Source: Chloroflexota bacterium
Lineage (GTDB): Bacteria > Chloroflexota > Dehalococcoidia > Lucifugimonadales > Lucifugimonadaceae
Assembly (NCBI GenBank): GCA_018649665.1
Contig: JABIHL010000151.1
Location: 1 to 55,954, forward strand
Reading direction: 5' to 3'
Length of the DNA stretch: 55,954 bases
Shown here: piece after piece, positions 24,412 to 32,215 of the stretch
Position numbering within the stretch: position 1 is the first letter of the stretch
Layout: each line of letters begins with the position of its first letter
Program-made: the position numbers and the translations under genes
The notes under the pieces: generated by a model
Databases searched by the model: none
Seen by the model: only the letters and a program-made list of their open reading frames with translations
Told to the model about the DNA's origin: nothing

Positions 24412-24443
24412 CAAAAAAAGTCCCGCTCAAATAAGCGGGACTT
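24412..24443 (-). terminator. Terminator of the nos operon
   Basis: On the minus strand AAGTCCCGCT and AGCGGGACTT form a perfect 10-bp stem with a 6-base loop, followed by a run of T residues. It lies 33 bases after the cytochrome c stop and closes the nos operon. Confidence 0.93.
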
Positions 24444-24475
24444 CTTCGAATTGACTTTGCTACGCAGCGGGCGTT

Positions 24476-24919
24476 TTACTGTATCGATCGAATGTAGGCA
24501 ACGAGTCCGTCAATCTTGTCATCATTCAGAGCAGGGTTGCCGCCCTTGGGTGGCATGTCGATGCCAGTTGTATTCGCCGGGTCGCTGGAAGGTCGACCAG
24601 TTTTGATTAGGGTCGCAAGATCGGAATCAGATATGTTCGTGATGAAATCACTACCGACTAGGCTTTTTCCTAATCCCGTGACACCCGTCGCATCAGCGCC
24701 ATGACAACCTGCGCAAGTACCAAATTCTTTCTCTCCGAGCGCAACTAGTTCCGAGTTTGAAGGACCAGCAGGAATCGCCGTTGCCGCGGGTGCTGTTGTT
24801 GCCGCAGGGGCTGCGGTTGATGCAGTCGAACCTGAACTATCGTCGCTTCCCCCGCCGCACGCAGCAATCAATGCAATCAGCGCTGTCATCGCACCAACTA
24901 TTAAATATCTTTTTATCAA
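24476..24919 (-). CDS. Lipid-anchored cytochrome c of the nos operon
   Basis: 147 residues from a TTG at 24919 with an excellent RBS (GGAGGA, 6 bases away). A second TTG at 24961 overlapping nosL is in frame but lacks an RBS. The signal peptide ends in a lipobox (ALIAAC, Cys about 21), followed by a Ser/Ala/Thr/Pro linker. Haem motif: FGTCAGCHGAD; the likely sixth ligand is the Met of IDMPPKGGNP; helix KIDGLVAYIRSI ends the protein. As last gene of the nos operon, before the terminator, it is the probable immediate electron donor to NosZ, replacing NosR/NosC-type delivery. That role is inference from context. Confidence 0.93.
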   Translation of the reverse strand: MIKRYLIVGAMTALIALIAACGGGSDDSSGSTASTAAPAATTAPAATAIPAGPSNSELVALGEKEFGTCAGCHGADATGVTGLGKSLVGSDFITNISDSDLATLIKTGRPSSDPANTTGIDMPPKGGNPALNDDKIDGLVAYIRSIQ

Positions 24920-24957
24920 TGTGATTCCTCCAAGAATCTTAACTTTTCCAAACAAAA

Positions 24958-25437
24958 TCAATCAACGTGTCGTGGCAGATCCGCAAGTGGTTCTGACAAC
25001 AATTCGTTCCATCTGTAAATCGGCGCCTGATGCTCTTCCGCTAGGTGCTCCGCACCGGCTTCATACGTAAACGCAGCGATGCCATGGCCCATCGGTGTCA
25101 CCAGATCATCGGTAGCTACGAAGAAGGCGTCAGGAGCTTTCATCCACTCGCCAGTCTGGTAATCGTGCACCCAGAATATGTAAACGTCTTCACCATTTAT
25201 ACGGTGATAGAGAACCATGTCACCTAAATCATCGAAAATACGCAATCCGCCGTCAGCGAGTCGATACGCTGCCGCCTGGGCTTCCTCCGAGACGATCATG
25301 CCGCATTGCTCGCATATGACTTCACCGTACGCGATTTCAGGCGTGGCTTCGATATCGACCTCTCCGTGACAGGCGAAAAGTGCCAACGAGCTGAAGATCA
25401 GCATAAGGATTATTGCTGCTTGTCTCTTGATTTTCAT
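24958..25437 (-). CDS. nosL: NosL copper chaperone lipoprotein
   Basis: 159 residues. NosL binds Cu(I) and supplies copper for the NosZ CuZ site. Seen: signal peptide with lipobox-like LALFAC, then VICEQCGMIVSEE, the CxxCGM metal motif diagnostic of NosL, RIFDDLGDMVLYH, IFWVHDYQTGEWMKAPDAFF and VTPMGHGIAAF (conserved Met/His region). The ATG overlaps the nosY stop (TAATG), implying translational coupling. It acts on the outer face of the membrane, where NosZ and NosD are also placed. Family length is about 160-190, so it is full length. Confidence 0.95.
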   Translation of the reverse strand: MKIKRQAAIILMLIFSSLALFACHGEVDIEATPEIAYGEVICEQCGMIVSEEAQAAAYRLADGGLRIFDDLGDMVLYHRINGEDVYIFWVHDYQTGEWMKAPDAFFVATDDLVTPMGHGIAAFTYEAGAEHLAEEHQAPIYRWNELLSEPLADLPRHVD

Positions 25438-26270
25438 TAAAACGCGCCTCGTCTTTTGAAAATGAAGAATCCAATGGCGAACGGTGTTACAACCCAGGCT
25501 ACAAATAGTGCCAATAAAATCGGAAGAAGTGCATCGCCGTACGTACGCATTGCGTACACACCTGCTGGACCAAGAACTTCCAGATCATTTTTTATCGAAA
25601 GAATCGCCGCAAGCTTATAAACCTGTAGTGGGTTTGCAAGAGCCATTAGCAGTAGCTCACGTACACCAATGTCTAAAGTCATTGCTGTGCCCATAAGCCC
25701 AAGATCGCTGAAAAATGCGAGTACTAGCCAGAGGAATACCGCCAAGCCGATTGCAGTTGCACCACGTCGTAGTCCAGCAGATAGAAGAAATCCTATGCTG
25801 AGCGATGAGAGAGCAAGCAATATAGTTAGACCGACAAGTGCCAGAAAATCGCCTGTGTTCGAGGATCCTCCTCTAAGGACGACAAGCAAACCTGAGATGC
25901 CAAATCCGACCAATAACGCCGATGTCAGTGCTGCTGCAATGCCCAGATACTTGCTGATCAAAATTTCGAACGCCGTAACTGGTTGCGACATCAGATATGC
26001 CAACGCACCACGTTCTCGCTCTGAAGCTATTGCGAGTGCTCCGAGAGTCAGCCCCATCAACGGTACGATCAACAACACCATGTTGACCATGCTCGCTGTA
26101 GTACGTCCGAAACCCGCTACACCGAACGAGCCAAGGCCCGAAAGCGCCATCCACGAGAGGGCTGAAGCGATCACGGTAAATCCACCACCGAACATTAACA
26201 ACCACCGACTTTTTGCGGCGTCACGCACTTCCTTCCGAGAAAGCGTGGCGACCGTTTGGAAATCAATCAT
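25437..26270 (-). CDS. nosY: NosY ABC permease
   Basis: 277 residues with six hydrophobic segments. Seen: cytoplasmic N-terminus ATLSRKEVRDAAKSRW typical of NosY/ABC-2 permeases, then TM helices, the SERERGALAYLMSQPVTAFEILISKYLG coupling region (shown in part: RERGALAYLMSQP), and a C-terminal TM ending FFIFKRRGAF. NosY with NosF and NosD forms the NosDFY complex that passes a sulphur species and copper for CuZ assembly. The ATG at 26270 is chosen; it overlaps the end of the NosD-NosF gene by 8 bp, and GGGAAAGG lies 8 bases upstream. An upstream TTG at 26309 is less likely. Confidence 0.93.
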   Translation of the reverse strand: MIDFQTVATLSRKEVRDAAKSRWLLMFGGGFTVIASALSWMALSGLGSFGVAGFGRTTASMVNMVLLIVPLMGLTLGALAIASERERGALAYLMSQPVTAFEILISKYLGIAAALTSALLVGFGISGLLVVLRGGSSNTGDFLALVGLTILLALSSLSIGFLLSAGLRRGATAIGLAVFLWLVLAFFSDLGLMGTAMTLDIGVRELLLMALANPLQVYKLAAILSIKNDLEVLGPAGVYAMRTYGDALLPILLALFVAWVVTPFAIGFFIFKRRGAF

Positions 26271-28614
26271 CGATATCGCCTTTCCCAGTACCTTCCAGAT
26301 CAAAGTCAATCACCGAAATACCGGCATCGACCAGTACTTTTATCGGCTTTGCCTTCGCACCCGGCGTCACGGTTACGTAAATTCCAGTTCTATTCCGGGA
26401 TATTTCAAAATCTAGTTCGCCAAGTGCCGACATAGCCGAATCGACATTGTCGAGACCAACTTCAATTCGCATTTTGGGTAGTGCACCAATTCGGGTCATG
26501 AGATCTTCGGGTGCGGATTCGGCTACCAGTTTTCCTTGGTCGAGTAGCAGGACTCGATCAGCCAACCTAAGTACTTCACCCGGACGGTGAGATGCGAATA
26601 CAAGTGCTTTGCCTTCAGATTTCAACTCTTCAAGTAGGGCAAGGAAGTCCTGTCGGGCAGCGGCATCGAGATTGGCGGTCGGCTCGTCGAGTAGCAAGAT
26701 TGGTGGATCGCCCAACAGTGCGATCGCTAGTGCGAGTCGTTGACGTAATCCGCCAGAGAGCTGTCTGACCTGTTTCGTGAGATGAGGAGCAAGTGAGAGG
26801 CGTTCGAGTAGAGCTGAACCCTCGTCGTGTCTCGCTTTGCGGAGCCTCGTGTAAAGGCGCATCGTGTCGATCACGGTCAGATCGTCGTGGAATGAAATCT
26901 CTTGCGGGACGAGTCCAACCTTGGCACGAGCTTGTTTACCGCTGGTTCGTACGTCGATCCCGCAAATGGATACAGAGCCTTCAAAAGACACCTGTCCGAG
27001 TATGCAGCGGATCGCAGTCGTTTTACCCGCACCGTTGTTGCCCCATAGTGCGAGTCCTTCGCCTTGAGCGAGAGTAAACGAAAGATTCTGAAGGGCTTTT
27101 ACGTCTCCAAAGGATCGAGTGAGGCCATTAACCTCGATTACGTTCAAATCTGTGGATTCGTTGTTAGTTGATAGCACGGATTTCTCTTCCGGTATGTCGT
27201 CAGACGTGGTCTTCGTTACGCCCAGACGGGCGACGAGACCTGCAAGACCGATAAATGCGAGCGAAGCAATGAGTGTTTTCCAGTTGGTTTCTTTGTTGTC
27301 GAGGACCAGACCGGGTACTACGCCCGGTTGCATCAACGGTGAAGGGTCGGTCAGTTTTGGTTCAGGGCGAACGAACGGAAATGATTTCGCGGCGAAATCG
27401 ACTGCTTGTGTGACCGGACTAAACGTAAGCAACCGCAGTTTTGGGTGTTTGTCGGTCAAGTTCTCGAACAATTTTTCGGATTTGTAGATCACATCTCCAA
27501 TCCCATCGTTGTTTGCGTCGAATCCCGCGTAGTCACTCCAGTAGTTGCCGACTCCATCGACAGCCCATAAGTTGTCTTTGAGTGTTCCGCGTCCGGCGAC
27601 TTGAACTTGTTCCTGATTATCGACGAAGCTGTTTCCTGTGTACTGATTTCGCTTTACAGATGGCATGATCCTAACGCCGAAGTCGTTCAGTACGAACACG
27701 TTGTCGATAAATTCAACAGTGCTGTCCCGCTCTCTAGGCGAGTTGTCGACATAAGCGCCGACTCTGTTGTCGGCGAACAAATTGCCTTTCACATAAGCGT
27801 CATCGAGGTCTTTTAGGCCTATTCCGTAGCCGGAAGGGCCACGGTTGTCGCCAACGACATTGTCGATCATTCGAAGTCGTCGTGAGTACATAAGGAATGC
27901 ACCGACCGAGTTTCCGGTGAGACGGTTGTTTTCGACTAAGGCATCGTCGTCGTACATGAAGTGGAGCCCGTACCGACCGTCGTAAATATTGTTGCCCTTG
28001 ACTGTGAGGCGTTCGGAATACCAGAGCACAACATCCCGAACCAGCGAGACATCGTTGTTTTCGATGACTGTATCGCTGGAGTACCAGACTCGAATTCCGT
28101 CGCCTCTACGTTGAACTTCGAGATCCATTCCCGTTATCACGTTGTTTCGTATCACGCCGAACGGAGCTTGCTTCAGGTAAACACCGAACAAGGTGTCTTG
28201 TATCCGATTGCCTTCGATGGTGACGTTTGGAGCGTTGACTTCAATTCCGGCATCCTCTGAATTCAAGGTGCCGCCGGAATTCTGGATGACCAGACCACTG
28301 ATCGCTACATCTGATGCTTCGACGGTAATAACGTTGCCATCACCGCCACCATCGAACACGGGCCAACCGTTGCCGATGACGGTGATGGACTTAGTGATTA
28401 CAAAATTGCCATTGTGGGTGCCTGAAGTGATGGTCAGCACATCACCGTTTTGCGCATCATCGATCGCATCTTGGAACGTTGCATATGTTCCTCGTTCCGA
28501 CTCGATAGAGTTTGTGCTCTGTGCGCGGATTATCGAAACGGATGAACCGATGGCGACTAATAACAACAGTATCGCCGTAGTCGTTGTGAATTTTCCAGCC
28601 CTGGAGTTCAACAC
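26263..28614 (-). CDS. nosDF: NosD-NosF fusion: extracytoplasmic CuZ-maturation protein joined to ABC ATPase
   Basis: 783 residues from a GTG at 28614, a single uninterrupted frame. Residues about 10-32 are a signal/anchor. About 40-400 are NosD: parallel beta-helix (CASH) repeats such as NVTIEGNRIQDTLFGVYL, NDVSLVRDVVLWYSERL and GRYGLHFMYDDDALVENN, ending with GVGNYWSDYAGFDANNDGIGD typical of NosD. About 445-463 form a TM helix (TLIASLAFIGLAGLVA). About 490-783 are NosF: Walker A WGNNGAGKTT (about 519-528), signature LSGGLRQRLALA, Walker B PPILLLDEPTANLD and His in FASHRPGE. The topology is consistent: NosD outside, ATPase inside. These are separate proteins in known nos operons. The gene lies between the NosB-like gene and nosY. 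Confidence 0.93.
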   Translation of the reverse strand: MLNSRAGKFTTTTAILLLLVAIGSSVSIIRAQSTNSIESERGTYATFQDAIDDAQNGDVLTITSGTHNGNFVITKSITVIGNGWPVFDGGGDGNVITVEASDVAISGLVIQNSGGTLNSEDAGIEVNAPNVTIEGNRIQDTLFGVYLKQAPFGVIRNNVITGMDLEVQRRGDGIRVWYSSDTVIENNDVSLVRDVVLWYSERLTVKGNNIYDGRYGLHFMYDDDALVENNRLTGNSVGAFLMYSRRLRMIDNVVGDNRGPSGYGIGLKDLDDAYVKGNLFADNRVGAYVDNSPRERDSTVEFIDNVFVLNDFGVRIMPSVKRNQYTGNSFVDNQEQVQVAGRGTLKDNLWAVDGVGNYWSDYAGFDANNDGIGDVIYKSEKLFENLTDKHPKLRLLTFSPVTQAVDFAAKSFPFVRPEPKLTDPSPLMQPGVVPGLVLDNKETNWKTLIASLAFIGLAGLVARLGVTKTTSDDIPEEKSVLSTNNESTDLNVIEVNGLTRSFGDVKALQNLSFTLAQGEGLALWGNNGAGKTTAIRCILGQVSFEGSVSICGIDVRTSGKQARAKVGLVPQEISFHDDLTVIDTMRLYTRLRKARHDEGSALLERLSLAPHLTKQVRQLSGGLRQRLALAIALLGDPPILLLDEPTANLDAAARQDFLALLEELKSEGKALVFASHRPGEVLRLADRVLLLDQGKLVAESAPEDLMTRIGALPKMRIEVGLDNVDSAMSALGELDFEISRNRTGIYVTVTPGAKAKPIKVLVDAGISVIDFDLEGTGKGDIDD

Positions 28615-28622
28615 GGTTTTAC

Positions 28623-29312
28623 CTACTGATCCCCGCTGGAGGACTGTTGAACAGCCTTTGCTTCATCCAACAACGGCTTGTAAGCCCTGCGGTGGAAGAA
28701 GATTCCCAATGCGATAAGTACCGAGGCGCTCATCGACATCCAGAATCCGCTCTCCCAGCTGGCATAAGTCGTGAACTGGGCAATTTTGCCTTCACCAATT
28801 AGCGGTGGAACGAACGGTTCGATGATGCTCGACAACGGAGCGCTCTCGTCGAGATTCATACCGAAATTCTGCATCCAGTACCAAAGATCGGCGAGGAATA
28901 TTGCCGGGTAGAGCAATACCGGCCAAGTAAGTAGTAGGGCGCAAGGGTTGTGAATAAATATTGCCGACACGATTAGTAACACAAGTGAACCGATTGCGAT
29001 GACTGCTAGGGAGCGCTCAAGCTCTCCGGCTTCACTTAGTGGTCGCATTCCGATGTAGTGGTTGAGTGTGTCGACTTCTTGTACATCGCCTTCGACGCGA
29101 TTGACGAAGACTGTCATCTCCAATCCACGAGGATATTGCGGTGCATCCATTTCCATGCGCCAGTAAGGGAAAAATGTTGAGATGAAAAGGACTACCGCGG
29201 CGATAAGCATTAGTAGGGTCGGGAGGATGAACCTGAACCGATCCCTGAATACGATTTCACGAGGGATGCGTGGCCCGAAAGCTTTTTCTTTGAGCTCATT
29301 GATGCGCAGCAA
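28623..29312 (-). CDS. Four-TM membrane protein of the nos operon (NosB-like)
   Basis: 229 residues. The N-terminus RIPREIVFRDRFRFILP precedes TM1 (LLMLIAAVVLFISTFFPYW). An outside loop carries LNHYIGMRPLSEAGELE, with His and Met suited to bind copper. Three further TMs follow (about 100-118, 122-140 and 200-218), the third flanked by conserved Pro and Trp. Clade-II nos operons characteristically have a four-TM protein, NosB, directly after nosZ; this gene has that position and size, but the sequence match was not tested, so the symbol is withheld. Start is a TTG at 29312. It sits 140 bp after nosZ and 8 bp before the NosD-NosF fusion gene. Confidence 0.75.
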   Translation of the reverse strand: MLRINELKEKAFGPRIPREIVFRDRFRFILPTLLMLIAAVVLFISTFFPYWRMEMDAPQYPRGLEMTVFVNRVEGDVQEVDTLNHYIGMRPLSEAGELERSLAVIAIGSLVLLIVSAIFIHNPCALLLTWPVLLYPAIFLADLWYWMQNFGMNLDESAPLSSIIEPFVPPLIGEGKIAQFTTYASWESGFWMSMSASVLIALGIFFHRRAYKPLLDEAKAVQQSSSGDQ

Positions 29313-29452
29313 TTTATGGTTAGCCCTTTAGGTTCAATTTCAAGATAATTTTGAATGATTAGCCTTTCCGGGCTATATCGGAACACAGCCCAGAAAGGTG
29401 TGGCGATAGCAGGGATTTATTTCTGCTATCGCCGATTTTTCGTACTTTCTGG

Positions 29453-31522
29453 TTAGTTAGGTGCAACCAGGAAGAAACCGGCCATTTCAAGGTGAAGCGC
29501 AGAACAGAACTCTGTGCAGTAGAAGGTGAATACACCCTCGTCTGTCACATCGAATTCGATTGTCTGGTGCTCACCAGGTTCCAGACTCAAGTTAATGTTC
29601 TGGCCTGGCAGTGCGAAGCCGTGTGTGGCATCGAACGCAGTTTCAAGGTTTGTGAGGTCCCAAGTAACGTGGTCACCAACCTTCACCCTCACACGTTCAG
29701 GAGTGAAGTGTGAACGGATGAGCGTTGACTTGACCGTTACGTTGTTTCCATCCCGAGTGACTCCTTCTTCACCCGGTGCTACAGCACGTGGGTCAAGGGA
29801 CATCGTCTCAGGGTTCCAACCAACCTCTGGGTAAACTTCCCATGCGTTTAGCTTGTCGGCCTTGATGATCTGCGCATAGTGCGGCTCACCAACTCCGATT
29901 GGGCTGTCGTAGATCACTGGCATGGTCTCGCCACCCTCAGAGATGTCCAACAGCTGGAAGTTCTGTGGCAGTAGCGGGCCTACTACGTTGAAGCGGTCGA
30001 TCGACCACTTGTTCATAGCTACCAAGTACTTACCATCCGGACTAACAGTGTCTCCCTCAGCAGTTGCCAAGTGACCAATGTTGTAGTGCACCGGAGTCTT
30101 CGTGATTAGCTCCCAGTCAGGCTCGCTGTGCAGGTCGCTGAAGCTGCCACCAAGGGTCCAACGTGCGACTGCAGAGTCGAGGAACAGGGATGTGTATGCG
30201 TAACCCTGGTTGTCGAACTGGGTGTGCAGTGGGCCGAGGCCAACTTCAACCTGTACTTCAACAACTGTGTCGAAATCTAGGATTCCAACACCGAACACAT
30301 CGTGCTCAGTTGCGCCAGCAGCAATTGCTGCCTTGATCTTCGGAACTGAGTAAACAGTTACGTGAGGATCGAGCTTGCCAGATACAACAACGAATTCACC
30401 ATCTGGTGTTACGTCGGCACCGTGTGGGCTCTTTGGCTCAGGAGCAAAGTGAAGGATGCCTTCAGTAGCGGCAGTTTCGAGCGAGATCACCGGGAATCCG
30501 TTGATCAAGTCGGTTTTACCAGCTGCAACTGCGTCCGTCATTTTCTTGATGTCGAAGATGTGCAGGTAGTCCATGTCAGCCTGCGAGATACCAGCCTCTA
30601 GAGGCGGGTTACCGTCTTCAATACCACCGGTAGCCATTTCTGAGTTGAATGAACCACAGAAGATGAGACCTGCGCTTGTGAGCTTGCCTGCGTCACAAAG
30701 GTCCTGCCAGTACGGAGGTGTTTCTATAGCGAACGACTCATCGTAGTTGATACGACCGGTTGAACGATCGAACTTCCACATTGTGAGAACGCCACGGTAT
30801 TTTTCTTCGTAATCTTCAATCGCAGCGTAGGAACCATCGAGCGGAGCAGGGAACTGCCCACCTTCGATAACCCATTCAGTGTCTGGAGTAACCATGGTTG
30901 CACCGTGGTTAGACATTGAAAGCGGGTTCTTGATGATCTGCTTTGTCTCAAAGTCTCTTAGGTCGATTACTGCAATACGGCCGTTTGCCTTCTCATTTAT
31001 GAAGGCCCACTCACCGTCGTAGTCTCCTGCTGTCTCAGAGAGTGCAGGGTGATGAGTATCACCCCAACTGAGATCCGTTCCGTCGTCAAGGTTTCCGTCG
31101 TCTAGGATGTGACTGGTCGAACTGGCGTCACCGACTGCCCAACCCTGCCATGGTTCAGGTGTGTAGACACCGACAACCTTGAGGAGTCTCATCGATGGAA
31201 GACCGATGACGAGCATCTGTCCTGAGTGACCGCCGGATGCAAATTGGATGTATTCATCCCTGCCACCCGATGGCACGTAGGTTTTTACAGCGGCTTCAAT
31301 GTCTGCCTCTGTAAGTCCGCGTTCGGCTGCAATAGCGCTAACGCCACTTGCAACTTGACTGCCCGAGCCGTTCGATGAAGACGACGGCGTGGCAGTCGGG
31401 TCTTCGTCGCTCGTACACCCGACCAAAGCGATCAGTAGTACGAGGGCCATGATGGAGGACACGGTCAGCAGAGAGCGTTTGCTACCTGTGAGTGTGAGTC
31501 CATCGATATCGGATCCGTTCAT
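29453..31522 (-). CDS. nosZ: Nitrous oxide reductase (clade II type, lipoprotein)
   Basis: 689 residues. Reduces N2O to N2 with the CuZ and CuA centres. Signal: Sec-type with lipobox LVGC (Cys36), not a Tat signal, as in clade II. The seven-bladed propeller carries CuZ His motifs: DTHHPALSETAGDYDG, SNHGATMVTPD, SPHGADVTPDG, KLDPHVTVY, YNIGHLATAEGDT and GEPHYAQI. The C-terminal cupredoxin has HGFALPGQN and FYCTEFCSALHLEM, giving CuA ligands C669, C673, H677 and M680 and the Glu backbone ligand. ATG at 31522 has a strong RBS (AGGGGGAG). It is the first gene of the nos operon. Acting tethered to the membrane fits a monoderm cell. No nosR is present. Residue numbers near the C-terminus were counted back from the stop. 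Confidence 0.97.
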   Translation of the reverse strand: MNGSDIDGLTLTGSKRSLLTVSSIMALVLLIALVGCTSDEDPTATPSSSSNGSGSQVASGVSAIAAERGLTEADIEAAVKTYVPSGGRDEYIQFASGGHSGQMLVIGLPSMRLLKVVGVYTPEPWQGWAVGDASSTSHILDDGNLDDGTDLSWGDTHHPALSETAGDYDGEWAFINEKANGRIAVIDLRDFETKQIIKNPLSMSNHGATMVTPDTEWVIEGGQFPAPLDGSYAAIEDYEEKYRGVLTMWKFDRSTGRINYDESFAIETPPYWQDLCDAGKLTSAGLIFCGSFNSEMATGGIEDGNPPLEAGISQADMDYLHIFDIKKMTDAVAAGKTDLINGFPVISLETAATEGILHFAPEPKSPHGADVTPDGEFVVVSGKLDPHVTVYSVPKIKAAIAAGATEHDVFGVGILDFDTVVEVQVEVGLGPLHTQFDNQGYAYTSLFLDSAVARWTLGGSFSDLHSEPDWELITKTPVHYNIGHLATAEGDTVSPDGKYLVAMNKWSIDRFNVVGPLLPQNFQLLDISEGGETMPVIYDSPIGVGEPHYAQIIKADKLNAWEVYPEVGWNPETMSLDPRAVAPGEEGVTRDGNNVTVKSTLIRSHFTPERVRVKVGDHVTWDLTNLETAFDATHGFALPGQNINLSLEPGEHQTIEFDVTDEGVFTFYCTEFCSALHLEMAGFFLVAPN

Positions 31523-31880
31523 TTAACTCCCCCTGAGTTATTCGAAAATTTGTGCGATTCAACATTTGGCGTTACTACCAGCCAATTCCGCCAAAAATTG
31601 CCGCTGAATCAATACTCTTGCTCACCAGTGTGAAATAAATCACGTAACCCATGAGGAATTCAGGAAGATCGGGTGTTTTGATCCAATTTCGACGAAGTTT
31701 GCTCCGGCAAAAAACGCAATATAACGTCGAAATGAGAGTGAACTTCTGGAAGAATTCGAGCAAGGATCGCTAGAAGGCTGAATCCTCACGCTTCCCTAAA
31801 ACCTGCGATCACTGAGACTTGGCGAGTGAATCCGAAGTGTTTTACCCAGTTGCAGTCAGGTTTATTGCTACGATCAATCT
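31523..31880. other. Intergenic region upstream of nosZ and of the 31881 gene
   Basis: About 360 bp between divergent genes. It must hold the nosZ promoter. I see no symmetric FNR/NNR box (TTGAT-N4-ATCAA) nor a convincing -35/-10 pair; isolated TTGAT and ATCAA half-sites occur about 70 bases apart. The 62-residue minus-strand frame at 31575-31763 has no protein-like features. Confidence 0.5.
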
Positions 31881-32204
31881 ATGAACAAGACAAGAATCGT
31901 TGTCCCAGCGCTATTCATCGTCGCCGCATTGATATCAATCGCACTCGCTGTAATTTCCATAACGGGCGGTGAGACCGGTATCCGCGGTCAAGTTGTGAGC
32001 GTCGATCCAGCTTCAGTAACCACGATATCCAGCCTTACGATTCGCGCAGACTCCGGCAAGGAATGGACGTTCGAAGGGGCTGGAACTTTCTCAGGCTTTA
32101 CGCCATCACATCTGAACGAGCATAAGGCACTACAAGAGGCGATTACCGTTGTCTACGAGGTGTCGGAATCTGGTGTGCTGACGATAGTGAGTATTAGCGA
32201 CTAG
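31881..32204 (+). CDS. Small membrane-anchored extracytoplasmic protein, unknown function
   Basis: 107 residues. A short basic N-terminus is followed by a TM/signal anchor (about 8-29, VVPALFIVAALISIALAVIS), then a beta-rich domain of about 75 residues: GIRGQVVSVDPASVTTISSL, LTIRADSGKEWTFEGAG and GFTPSHLNEHKALQEAI, ending VLTIVSISD. The FTPSHLNEHK segment with two His could bind metal. I do not recognise the family; the pattern looks like a small OB- or SH3-like fold protein. It is divergent from nosZ and convergent with the thioredoxin-fold lipoprotein, so a role in nos-related copper or redox handling is possible but untested. Confidence 0.7.
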   Translation: MNKTRIVVPALFIVAALISIALAVISITGGETGIRGQVVSVDPASVTTISSLTIRADSGKEWTFEGAGTFSGFTPSHLNEHKALQEAITVVYEVSESGVLTIVSISD

Positions 32205-32215
32205 CCCTGTTGCCC

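Noticed and set aside
24919-24961. Upstream TTG at 24961 as start of the nos-operon cytochrome c
   Set aside because: It lacks an RBS, while the TTG at 24919 has GGAGGA at the right distance and gives a standard lipoprotein signal.
31575-31763. 62-codon minus-strand frame upstream of nosZ
   Set aside because: No RBS, no protein-like pattern and it lies where the nosZ promoter should be.
31523-31880. FNR/NNR box upstream of nosZ
   Set aside because: TTGAT and ATCAA half-sites occur but about 70 bases apart and not as a palindrome with 4-base spacing.
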